Below are positions 6,409 to 13,658 of a stretch of DNA of 64,000 bases, one piece after another. Each line of letters begins with the position of its first letter. The first letter of the stretch is position 1. The stretch comes from an uncultured Clostridia bacterium. Its GTDB lineage: Bacteria > Bacillota > Clostridia > Christensenellales > UBA1242. A program made the translations under genes and the position numbers. The notes under the pieces are model-generated. The model ran no database searches. It was not told the origin of the DNA and saw only the letters and a list, made by a program, of their open reading frames with translations. The stretch is taken from positions 124,001 to 188,000 of the forward strand of contig CAKVLQ010000001.1 in the NCBI GenBank assembly GCA_934757845.1. Direction: 5' to 3'.

Positions 6409-9126
6409 ATGGGACTATTTTCTTACATTTTTGCATCAGACAATTCAAGAAATATTAAAAAATTAAAAGTTATTGCCAACAAAGTTGTGGCTCTTGACGA
6501 AGAATATTCAAAATTAACTGACGAACAATTAAAACACAAAACCGTTGAATTTAAAGAAAGGTTAAAGAACGGCGAAACATTGAACGATATTTTGCCAGAA
6601 GCTTTTGCAACGGTAAGAGAAACAAGTTATCGTGTTTTGAAAATGAAACACTTTTATGTTCAAATTTTGGGTGGAATTGCACTTCATCAAGGGCGTATTG
6701 CCGAAATGAAAACCGGTGAAGGAAAAACTTTGGTTGAAACATTGCCAGCATATCTAAATGCTTTAACTGGTGATGGCGTGCATATTATAACCGTTAACGA
6801 ATATTTGGCTGCTCGTGATAGCGAATGGATGGGCAAAATATTCAACTTTTTGGGAATTTCAGTTGGTATAACATTATCTGGAATGAGTCAAGATGAAAAG
6901 AAATATGCTTATGCACAAGATATAACTTATGGAACAAATAGTGAAATGGGTTTTGACTATTTGCGTGATAATATGCTTCAACGAAAAGAAGATTTTTGTC
7001 AACGAGGGCTTAATTTTGCCATTGTCGACGAAGTTGACTCTATTTTGATTGATGAAGCACGAACTCCATTGATTATTAGTGGTGGGCAAGGAATTAAAGG
7101 CGGAGAAATATATTATACTTGCCAAAAATTTGTTAGAACTCTTATTAAAGACACAGATTTTGAAGTTGACGAAGAACACAAAATAACAAGGCTTACTGAA
7201 AGAGGAATTGACAAAGCCGAAAAATATTTTAAAATTGAAAATTTATCAAGTTCTGAAAATATGGAACTTAACCACTATATTTTAAACGCATTAAAAGCAA
7301 ATTATTTGTTTGAAAAAGATAGCCAATATATTGTTGACGAAGGTCAAATTTTGATTGTTGACGAATTTACTGGTCGTGTTTTGAAAGGAAGGCGTTATTC
7401 TGATGGGCTTCATCAAGCAATAGAAGCAAAAGAAGGCGTTGAAATTAATGAAGATAATTTGACTGTTGCAACAATCACTTATCAAAATTATTTTAGATTA
7501 TACAAAAAATTGAGCGGTATGACCGGAACGGCAAAAACTGAAGAAACCGAATTTAACAAAATTTATGACCTAGACGTTGTAACAATTCCAACAAACAATC
7601 CAATTCAACGAAAAGATAATAATGATGTTGTTTTTGCAAATGTTCAAGCAAAATTTAATGCTGTTGTTAATGAAATTATTGAAAGAAACAAAAAAGGTCA
7701 ACCAGTGCTTGTTGGCACAACAACAGTTGATAAAAGTGAATTAATCAGCAATTTACTAACAAAAAACGGCATAAAACACAATGTTTTGAACGCAAAGAAC
7801 CACGGCAAAGAAAGTGAAATTATTGCACAAGCCGGAAAACTTGGTGCTGTTACAATAGCAACCAACATGGCTGGTCGTGGAACAGATATTTTGCTTGGTG
7901 GAAACGCTGAATTTTTGGCAAAACAAAAAATGCGAAACGAAGGTTTTAGTGAAGAACTTATCAATTTAAGCACTTCTTTTGCCGAAACGGATAATGACGA
8001 AGTTAACAATGCAAAACAAACTTATCAAAAATTTTATGCACAATTTAAAGAGCAAACTGACGCTGAAAAAGAAGAAGTTATTAAGGCGGGCGGATTGTTC
8101 GTTTTGGGAACAGAAAGACACGAATCAAGACGTATTGACAATCAGTTAAGGGGAAGAAGTGGCCGTCAAGGCGACAAAGGTGAAAGCACTTTCTTTGTTT
8201 CTCTTGAAGATGATTTGGTTAGAATTTTTGGCGGGGATAGACTAAAAAGCATTGTTAGATTTTTTAAACTTGACGAAAATGAACCAATAATGAGCATGAA
8301 ATTAATTTCAAAACAAATTGAAATGGCTCAAAAGCGTGTTGAAGCAGCAAACTTTGCAATAAGACGAAATTTGATTGGCTATGACGATGTTTTGAACGCA
8401 CAACGAACAATTATTTATAACGAAAGAAACAAAGTTATTAATGGTGCTGATGTCCATGATGAAGTTTTGGACATGATTGACGAATATATTTCAAATCTTG
8501 TTAATGAAGTTATTTCTGATGACATTCCACAAGAAAAATGGGATATTGAAAAACTAAACAGAATATTAGAACAAGAAGGCATTTTTGCCCAAGGAACAAA
8601 TTTTGTTACACAACAAATGTGTGATGAACTTGAAGTTAATGAAATTATTGAGAAATTGTTAAAACAAATTCACAAACAATATGAAATTAAAATTGAAGGT
8701 TTTAAACAAAACTTTGATATTGATTTTGCAAGCATTGAGCGTAATTTGATGCTTAATAATGTTGATAGGGCTTGGGTTGAACATATTGACAGCATGAGTA
8801 TGTTAAGAAAAGAAATTTCAACAAGACAAGACCCACTTATTGCCTACAAAAACGAAGGATATGATATGTTTGAAAACATGATTAAATCTATTCGTGAAAA
8901 CACTGCAAAATTCTTGGTTAAAAATGAACTTAATATTCCTCTTGGTTTGATGAGTAGGGAAGATTCACAAAAAATCTTGTCAAAAGTTCAAATTGCTGTT
9001 GAGCAAAAAGAAAGAGAACGAAAAGCAAAACCTGTTGTTCACAAACAAGAAGTTGGAAGAAATGAACTTTGCCCTTGCGGAAGTGGCAAAAAATACAAAA
9101 ACTGCTGTTTGAACAAAAACAAATAA
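6409..9126 (+). CDS. secA: Preprotein translocase ATPase SecA
   Basis: SecA is the motor that pushes unfolded preproteins through SecYEG. The 905-residue protein has the Walker A motif MKTGEGKT (residues 100-107), TYGTNSEMGFDYLRDN, the DEAD-like VDEVDSILIDEARTPLIISG region (about 206-225), a preprotein cross-linking domain, the second nucleotide-binding fold with NMAGRGTDILLGGNAE and RGRSGRQGDKGES, and a C-terminal SEC-C zinc motif CPCGSGKKYKNCC (about 889-901) for SecB or ribosome binding. ATG 6409 has AGGAG upstream. It is a single gene with its own terminators. It is presumably the export route for the large surface proteins in this window. Confidence 0.98.
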   Translation: MGLFSYIFASDNSRNIKKLKVIANKVVALDEEYSKLTDEQLKHKTVEFKERLKNGETLNDILPEAFATVRETSYRVLKMKHFYVQILGGIALHQGRIAEMKTGEGKTLVETLPAYLNALTGDGVHIITVNEYLAARDSEWMGKIFNFLGISVGITLSGMSQDEKKYAYAQDITYGTNSEMGFDYLRDNMLQRKEDFCQRGLNFAIVDEVDSILIDEARTPLIISGGQGIKGGEIYYTCQKFVRTLIKDTDFEVDEEHKITRLTERGIDKAEKYFKIENLSSSENMELNHYILNALKANYLFEKDSQYIVDEGQILIVDEFTGRVLKGRRYSDGLHQAIEAKEGVEINEDNLTVATITYQNYFRLYKKLSGMTGTAKTEETEFNKIYDLDVVTIPTNNPIQRKDNNDVVFANVQAKFNAVVNEIIERNKKGQPVLVGTTTVDKSELISNLLTKNGIKHNVLNAKNHGKESEIIAQAGKLGAVTIATNMAGRGTDILLGGNAEFLAKQKMRNEGFSEELINLSTSFAETDNDEVNNAKQTYQKFYAQFKEQTDAEKEEVIKAGGLFVLGTERHESRRIDNQLRGRSGRQGDKGESTFFVSLEDDLVRIFGGDRLKSIVRFFKLDENEPIMSMKLISKQIEMAQKRVEAANFAIRRNLIGYDDVLNAQRTIIYNERNKVINGADVHDEVLDMIDEYISNLVNEVISDDIPQEKWDIEKLNRILEQEGIFAQGTNFVTQQMCDELEVNEIIEKLLKQIHKQYEIKIEGFKQNFDIDFASIERNLMLNNVDRAWVEHIDSMSMLRKEISTRQDPLIAYKNEGYDMFENMIKSIRENTAKFLVKNELNIPLGLMSREDSQKILSKVQIAVEQKERERKAKPVVHKQEVGRNELCPCGSGKKYKNCCLNKNK

Positions 9127-9182
9127 GAATACTTTTAAACTTTTAAAATTAGGTTTTTGCATAGCGGAAAATGGTTATGGTT

Positions 9183-9222
9183 AAAAAAGCAAAGCATCTA
9201 TAATGACGCTTTGCTTTTTTTT
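9183..9222 (+). terminator. Intrinsic terminator of secA
   Basis: AAAGCAAAGC / GCTTTGCTTT stem (9186-9195, 9208-9217) with a T-run. Confidence 0.85.
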
Positions 9223-9299
9223 GTAATGTTAATAAACTATATAAAAATGAAAACAAAAAAAGAAATGCAAAAATTTGATTTTAAATTAATATAATTTTG

Positions 9300-9308
9300 T
9301 GATATAAT
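9300..9308 (+). promoter_or_regulatory. Extended -10 promoter of rubrerythrin
   Basis: TGATATAAT at 9300-9308, about 48 nt before the ATG; the upstream TTGATT (9275-9280) is too far for a normal -35. Confidence 0.55.
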
Positions 9309-9356
9309 AGAATAAATAAATATCAAAATAAATATCAAACAATAGGAGAAAATTTT

Positions 9357-9890
9357 ATGAATTTACACAACACAAAAACCGAAAAAAATTTGCAAGCAGC
9401 ATTTGCGGGGGAAAGTCAAGCACGGAATAAATATACATATTTTGCATCAGTTGCAAAAAAAGAAGGCTTTGAACAAATTGCCGAAATATTTTTAAAAACC
9501 GCAGAAAATGAAAAAGAACACGCAAAAATGTGGTTTAAAGCCCTTGGCGAACTTGGTTCAACTGCTGAAAATTTGGCAAAAGCCGCAAATGGTGAAAATT
9601 TTGAGTGGACTGATATGTATGAAAAATTTGCCAAAGACGCTGAAGAAGAAGGGTTTAACGAATTGGCAGAAAAATTCCGTGCCGTTGCACAAATTGAAAA
9701 AGCACATGAAGAAAGATATCTAAAACTTCTAAAAAACATTGAAATGCAAAAAGTTTTTGAAAAAAGCGAAATAACAATGTGGGAATGCCGAAATTGTGGA
9801 CACCTTGTTATTGGCAAAAAAGCACCAGAAGTTTGCCCAGTTTGCAATCACCCACAATCATACTTTGAAGTTAGAAAAGAAAATTATTAA
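9357..9890 (+). CDS. rbr: Rubrerythrin
   Basis: Rubrerythrin is a cytoplasmic non-haem iron peroxidase that protects anaerobes from hydrogen peroxide. The 177-residue protein has the ferritin-like four-helix domain with diiron ligands visible as FAGESQARNKY (17-27), TAENEKEHAKMW (48-59), AEEEGFNELAEKF and IEKAHEERY. A C-terminal rubredoxin-like domain carries CRNCGHLV (about 143-150) and CPVCNHP (about 159-165) for one iron. The strong Shine-Dalgarno AGGAG precedes ATG 9357. It is monocistronic between an extended -10 promoter and an intrinsic terminator. Its presence fits an anaerobic lifestyle. Confidence 0.97.
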   Translation: MNLHNTKTEKNLQAAFAGESQARNKYTYFASVAKKEGFEQIAEIFLKTAENEKEHAKMWFKALGELGSTAENLAKAANGENFEWTDMYEKFAKDAEEEGFNELAEKFRAVAQIEKAHEERYLKLLKNIEMQKVFEKSEITMWECRNCGHLVIGKKAPEVCPVCNHPQSYFEVRKENY

Positions 9891-9897
9891 GATAAAG

Positions 9898-9932
9898 AAT
9901 AAGAGCAAAATTAGATTCTGCTCTTATTTTTT
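9898..9932 (+). terminator. Intrinsic terminator of rubrerythrin
   Basis: AATAAGAGCA/TGCTCTTATT 10-bp stem followed by T. Confidence 0.85.
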
Positions 9933-9952
9933 CAATTATCAGTGAAAATTAA

Positions 9953-9987
9953 AAAAAGACATATTTTTTTGAAAAATATGTCTTTTT
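9953..9987 (-). terminator. Terminator of the BspA-like gene
   Basis: 16-bp stem AAAAAGACATATTTTT with its complement, TTG loop; lies 22 nt beyond the stop of the minus-strand gene. Confidence 0.75.
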
Positions 9988-10008
9988 AAATTTGTGTTAA
10001 GTTAAATA

Positions 10009-12705
10009 TTAAGCAATAACTGAAATGGTTAATTTATAATCTTCACCATCAGTTTTGTTTAGATAAACACTCCAATCGCTATCATTTTGATATTCTGTAG
10101 CTAATGAACTATTAACAATACAAAGTTGTTGCAAGCCTTTAAATTTTTCTGTTCCATTTTCAACATATCTTCCTGTATATTGAAGCAGATTTCCAGATGT
10201 CATATAACCTTGAGTATTGCTTAAAGTTAGTTTTGTTGTTGAGTAGGTGGTTAGTTTGGTAATTCCTGAATACCTAAAAGCACCACTTTCTATTGTATTA
10301 CAAGAAGCAGGAAGTATCATTTCTTTAAGTTCATAGCAATATTCAAAACTTTTATATCCAATTTTTGTTATATTAAGACCAGATAAGTCGAATACACCAT
10401 CAATATTTGAATTAATTGTTTTAAGCTTCTCGGCATCTTGAAAACAACATCCAGGGATAGTTGTCATAGTTGTGCTGGTTGGAATTGTTAGATGTTCAAG
10501 TTTTGGTGCACTAAATAAATAAATTCCTGAAATACCTTCTTTCATTGTGTATGAAGTGAATGTTGCACCAGTAGGGCATGATAATAACATATTTTTTGTG
10601 AAAGTTCTGCCGTCATAAGATGTTTCTTTTTTAACATAAATAACCCCATAAGAATCGTTTTCAAAATATTCGTTATTTTCATCAACAATAAATCGTTCCA
10701 CATTAAAAGAATTATCTAGTTCAAACCTTCTAAATTCTGTAACATTTGCGCCAATTTTGAATTCTTTGCTTGTATATCCACTAGGGAATAACTCAAGTCT
10801 AATATTGTTCCCGTCTAATTTTTTATACAAGCAACCATCACCATTGGTAAAATAAGTTATTTCACCATTTTCACCAGTAAATGTAGTTTCGGTTATTATG
10901 TTGTTGTTTGCGTCTTTAATATAAAAGGAAGTTAAATTTTCAATTCCCAAAAATGGACTATTTGAATTTTTTAAAATTTCACATTGATAAGGTATTCCAA
11001 TTGCGCCTGTTAAATTTGTTTTGTTAAAAGCGTTCAAGCCAATTGATTTTAAAGAAATTGGGAAGTCAACATATTTTAAATTTGAACATCCGTAAAAAGC
11101 TTGTTGGTCTATTAATTGAAGATTAGTATTAAAATTAATATTTGTTAAGTTAGTGCATTGTGCAAAGGCCTGTGCTCCAATTGTTTTAATTGTATTAGGT
11201 AAAGTTATGTTATTTAATTTAAAACAGCCTCTAAAAGAAGCATAATCAACTGACTCCATATTTTCGCCCCAAATAACAAATTCTAGGTTGGAACAAGAAT
11301 AAAAAGCTATAGAACTATTTGAACAATTTTTTGGAAGTCTTGCTGATTTTAAACTTGTGCAAGCGGCAAATGCTCCTGGTTTATCGGTTGTATTATTTAA
11401 TGCTGTGATGCAATCAGGCAAATAGATTTCTTCAATGCCGGATCTAGAAAATGCTTGTCTAGCTAAAGTTGTTAAGTTTGAAGTTGGCAAGGTAACATAC
11501 TTTAAATTTGAACAAGAATCAAAAGTTCCAGTATTTATTGTTGAAAAAGTGTTTGGAATAATAACTGCTTTAAGATTTGTATGGGCTTGAAATTCGCCTA
11601 AATTAGTGGTTGATTTGTCTTTGCTTATAATAAGATAAGGAGTTGTTCCCTTAACATAGGTATTTTTTGTTGTATCAGTGTTGCCATAGTTTGGTGATAA
11701 GAAAACGGGATAAAGACTTAAGCCATAATCAGGAGTGTCATAAATAATTTTGTTATTCAAATCATAAGTTAAATCAAAATTTTGAGCTTTTGATAATTTA
11801 GCAAGATATGAAGTGGTTGCTGTGTCGGTTTTACTTAAAAGTGAAGTATTCATCAATGCAATATTGCTTTGTGGAGAATCTTCAATATATTTGCTTGTTG
11901 ATGTCGTTGAATTATATGATGCGGTGCTGTAAAAATATAATTGTTCGCCTGCCGAGTTTGTTAAATTTGAACTTATTTTGCTTGCATCAATATAAAATTG
12001 TTTTTTTGTAGAATCTGTGTAGGCAATTTCAACACGTGAAGTTATAGAATTGCTTCCTGCTGATGGAGTGCCATCTTCATTATAAAGATTCATAACGATA
12101 GAAGTTGGGTATTGAGCACTTTTCATTTTTTGAATTTCAATATAAGCATTACTTTCAGATAAATTTGCTTGTTGAATTGCATAAATTGTGCAATTTATTT
12201 CGGTTGATTGGTTTGCACCAGTTTCTAAATTTGGACTAATTTCTAATTTTACTGAAACGGTTTGATTTTCTCTGGTGTTAAGTTTTCCAAGTTTTTGAGT
12301 TGTGTTATTGCTTGATTCAGTGTCTAGATTTGTTGTGTTGTAATAATAATCTTTATTAAAACTTGATGATAAAACCGCATTATCATTTACAAAACAAACC
12401 AAATAATAACATGGTTCAGTTCCAATATTTTTTATTCTAACATTGCAAGAAACAGTGTCTCCGGGCATAACTTTTCCGCTTAATGTGCCAATTGCACGTG
12501 AGATATTGAATGTAACATCTTGATTATCTGTTCCATTATCAACAGAAATGTTAACTGTTCCCATTTCCAAATTTCCAGTATAGGATTTTTTGTCAGTAAA
12601 CCATGCGTAAGATATCATTCCTATAGAGGTTAAAATAATTGTGACTAATATATATATATATATATATGGATTAGCTTTTTGATTTAAAATTTTTTTATTT
12701 TTCAT
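10009..12705 (-). CDS. Surface protein: SipW-type signal, TasA/camelysin-like domain, BspA-like leucine-rich repeats
   Basis: The 898-residue secreted protein opens with a basic stretch, a hydrophobic segment (about residues 13-33) and the SipW-type cleavage motif YAWFTD. A TasA/camelysin-like beta domain follows (about 40-180, ending in AIQQANL). From about residue 365 there are many repeats of the BspA/LRR_5 type (pattern AFxxCxxLxxIxLPxxxxxIG), for example QAFYGCSNLKYVDFP and SFEYCYELKEMILP. Such repeats mediate adhesion in gut and oral bacteria. ATG 12705 is chosen because AAGGGTGG lies just upstream; a GTG at 12714 is possible. An (AT)10 tract falls in the signal-peptide codons. It shares its N-terminal module with the genes at 50104 and 53824. 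Confidence 0.88.
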   Translation of the reverse strand: MKNKKILNQKANPYIYIYILVTIILTSIGMISYAWFTDKKSYTGNLEMGTVNISVDNGTDNQDVTFNISRAIGTLSGKVMPGDTVSCNVRIKNIGTEPCYYLVCFVNDNAVLSSSFNKDYYYNTTNLDTESSNNTTQKLGKLNTRENQTVSVKLEISPNLETGANQSTEINCTIYAIQQANLSESNAYIEIQKMKSAQYPTSIVMNLYNEDGTPSAGSNSITSRVEIAYTDSTKKQFYIDASKISSNLTNSAGEQLYFYSTASYNSTTSTSKYIEDSPQSNIALMNTSLLSKTDTATTSYLAKLSKAQNFDLTYDLNNKIIYDTPDYGLSLYPVFLSPNYGNTDTTKNTYVKGTTPYLIISKDKSTTNLGEFQAHTNLKAVIIPNTFSTINTGTFDSCSNLKYVTLPTSNLTTLARQAFSRSGIEEIYLPDCITALNNTTDKPGAFAACTSLKSARLPKNCSNSSIAFYSCSNLEFVIWGENMESVDYASFRGCFKLNNITLPNTIKTIGAQAFAQCTNLTNINFNTNLQLIDQQAFYGCSNLKYVDFPISLKSIGLNAFNKTNLTGAIGIPYQCEILKNSNSPFLGIENLTSFYIKDANNNIITETTFTGENGEITYFTNGDGCLYKKLDGNNIRLELFPSGYTSKEFKIGANVTEFRRFELDNSFNVERFIVDENNEYFENDSYGVIYVKKETSYDGRTFTKNMLLSCPTGATFTSYTMKEGISGIYLFSAPKLEHLTIPTSTTMTTIPGCCFQDAEKLKTINSNIDGVFDLSGLNITKIGYKSFEYCYELKEMILPASCNTIESGAFRYSGITKLTTYSTTKLTLSNTQGYMTSGNLLQYTGRYVENGTEKFKGLQQLCIVNSSLATEYQNDSDWSVYLNKTDGEDYKLTISVIA
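12648..12667 (-). repeat. (AT)10 microsatellite inside the signal-peptide codons
   Basis: Ten AT units encode the YIYIYI part of the membrane segment of the BspA-like protein. Gain or loss of one unit shifts the frame. Confidence 0.9.
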
Positions 12706-12756
12706 AATTTCCACCCTTAATTTTAATTTGTGTTATTTAATGTTTATTATTAATCA

Positions 12757-12785
12757 AGTTTATTATAAATAATATAATATGTCAA
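12757..12785 (-). promoter_or_regulatory. Promoter of the BspA-like gene
   Basis: Minus-strand TTGACA (12780-12785), 17-nt spacer, TAAACT (12757-12762). Confidence 0.6.
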
Positions 12786-12895
12786 ATTATTTGTTACAAA
12801 ATTATTCAAAAACAGAAAAAATTTAACAAAAAAATTAAAAATTTTTATAAATAATTTTAAAATTTTTTCACAACATAATTGTGGGAGGAAATAAT

Positions 12896-13051
12896 ATGGA
12901 AAAACATAAACCAGGCGAAATTTGCCCAAAAACTGGCAATTATTGTGCCTATGACGAAAATGGCAACTGTGGCGGAGAAGTTTATCTTGAACAAGGTCAA
13001 AGATTTCCTGCAACTCAACACAGTGGAAGTTATTATCAAATGAAAGATTAA
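12896..13051 (+). CDS. YjzC-like small protein (51 aa)
   Basis: A strong Shine-Dalgarno GGGAGG (12883-12888) precedes an ATG that opens a 51-codon frame beginning MEKHKPGEICPKTGNY and ending in SGSYYQMKD. The layout KPGE.CP.TG.Y....G.......L..GQRFPAT resembles the small YjzC family of Bacillota (PF14168), whose function is unknown. Three cysteines (10, 17, 25) and two CxxxxG-type turns suggest a rubredoxin- or zinc-knuckle-like fold, but not a complete known site. It has its own terminator directly downstream and lies divergent from the BspA-like gene. Confidence 0.8.
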   Translation: MEKHKPGEICPKTGNYCAYDENGNCGGEVYLEQGQRFPATQHSGSYYQMKD

Positions 13052-13063
13052 TTTCAAAAAAAG

Positions 13064-13089
13064 CACCTATTAATTTAGGTGTTTTTTTT
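13064..13089 (+). terminator. Intrinsic terminator of the YjzC-like gene
   Basis: CACCTA/TAGGTG stem and eight T. Confidence 0.8.
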
Positions 13090-13153
13090 ATAAAATTAAA
13101 TCTTTTTGAATTTTTTATGGCAAATAAAATTGTATAAAACAAAAGGTATCTTC

Positions 13154-13429
13154 TGCGGGAGCAACTTGTTTGCGGTCTAGCGGGCATAGGGTCGAACCTA
13201 AATAGGGGGGGGGCGATTGCCCTTGGGTAAAAAAAAGAGCGAGTTCGCTCATGGTGGTACTCCCAAGGGGGCGAGCCCGTAAAGGAAACAACACAGTGTG
13301 TTGTTTTTAGGAAGCGAGCGGGAGCAACTTGTTGCGGTCTGCCCGACAAGGGTCGAACCTAAATAGGGGGTTCGATTGCCCTTGGGTAAAAAAAGAGCGA
13401 AGTTCGCTCATGGTGGTACTCCCAAGGGG
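13154..13429. repeat. Two diverged direct repeats carrying tRNA-Glu fragments
   Basis: Copy A (13154-13270) and copy B (13318-13429) share about 110 bp at a spacing of 164 bp. Differences include G9 versus G5 at the poly-G tract. Copy B runs into the functional tRNA-Glu. Copy A contains only the last ~18 nt of the tRNA plus its terminator hairpin. Inside each copy a plus-strand piece (GGTTCGATTGCCCTTGGG in B) mirrors the T-arm/acceptor of the minus-strand tRNA, forming a long imperfect palindrome. The linker 13271-13317 holds another hairpin (ACAACAC/GTGTTGT). The whole gene-free stretch 13090-13413 is this repeat. Confidence 0.8.
13388..13409 (-). terminator. Intrinsic terminator of tRNA-Glu
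   Basis: Minus strand GAGCGAA-C-TTCGCTC followed by seven T. A near-identical copy sits at 13230-13250 in repeat A. Confidence 0.8.
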
Positions 13430-13488
13430 AATCGAACCCCTGACTTCGCCGTGAGAGGGCGACGTCTTAACCGCTTGACTATGGGAGC
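13414..13488 (-). tRNA. tRNA-Glu (CTC)
   Basis: The minus strand gives acceptor GCTCCCA/TGGGAGT (with a G1-U72 wobble), anticodon stem TCGCC/GGCGA around loop CTCTCAC (anticodon CTC), T-stem AGGGG/CCCCT with loop TTCGATT, and encoded CCA. CTC decodes GAG only, a minor codon in this AT-rich genome. Confidence 0.95.
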
Positions 13489-13621
13489 ATATTAAATTTT
13501 TTTGTTTTAAAAGTTTATTTAACTTGTTTTGTTTATTTAAAATTTTTTGTTAGTATTTTAATTAATATTTTTTTAAAACGCTTTTATTATATCATAAATT
13601 AAAAAAAGATTACAATATTTT

Positions 13622-13650
13622 TTGAAAAGTTTAGCAAATTTTGTTATAAT
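13622..13650 (+). promoter_or_regulatory. Promoter of comEC, apparently giving a leaderless mRNA
   Basis: TTGAAA (13622-13627), 17-nt spacer, extended TGTTATAAT (TATAAT 13645-13650). The comEC ATG follows 8 nt after the -10, leaving no room for a Shine-Dalgarno. Confidence 0.75.
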
Positions 13651-13658
13651 TAATAAAA

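Noticed and set aside
9416..9847. 143-codon antisense frame over rubrerythrin
   Set aside because: It is a shadow of a highly conserved gene; it has no start signals and no plausible protein.
12750..13349. 199-codon open frame on the minus strand
   Set aside because: It runs through the YjzC-like gene, its terminator and the tRNA-fragment repeats, has no Shine-Dalgarno, and its protein is a translation of tRNA-derived sequence.
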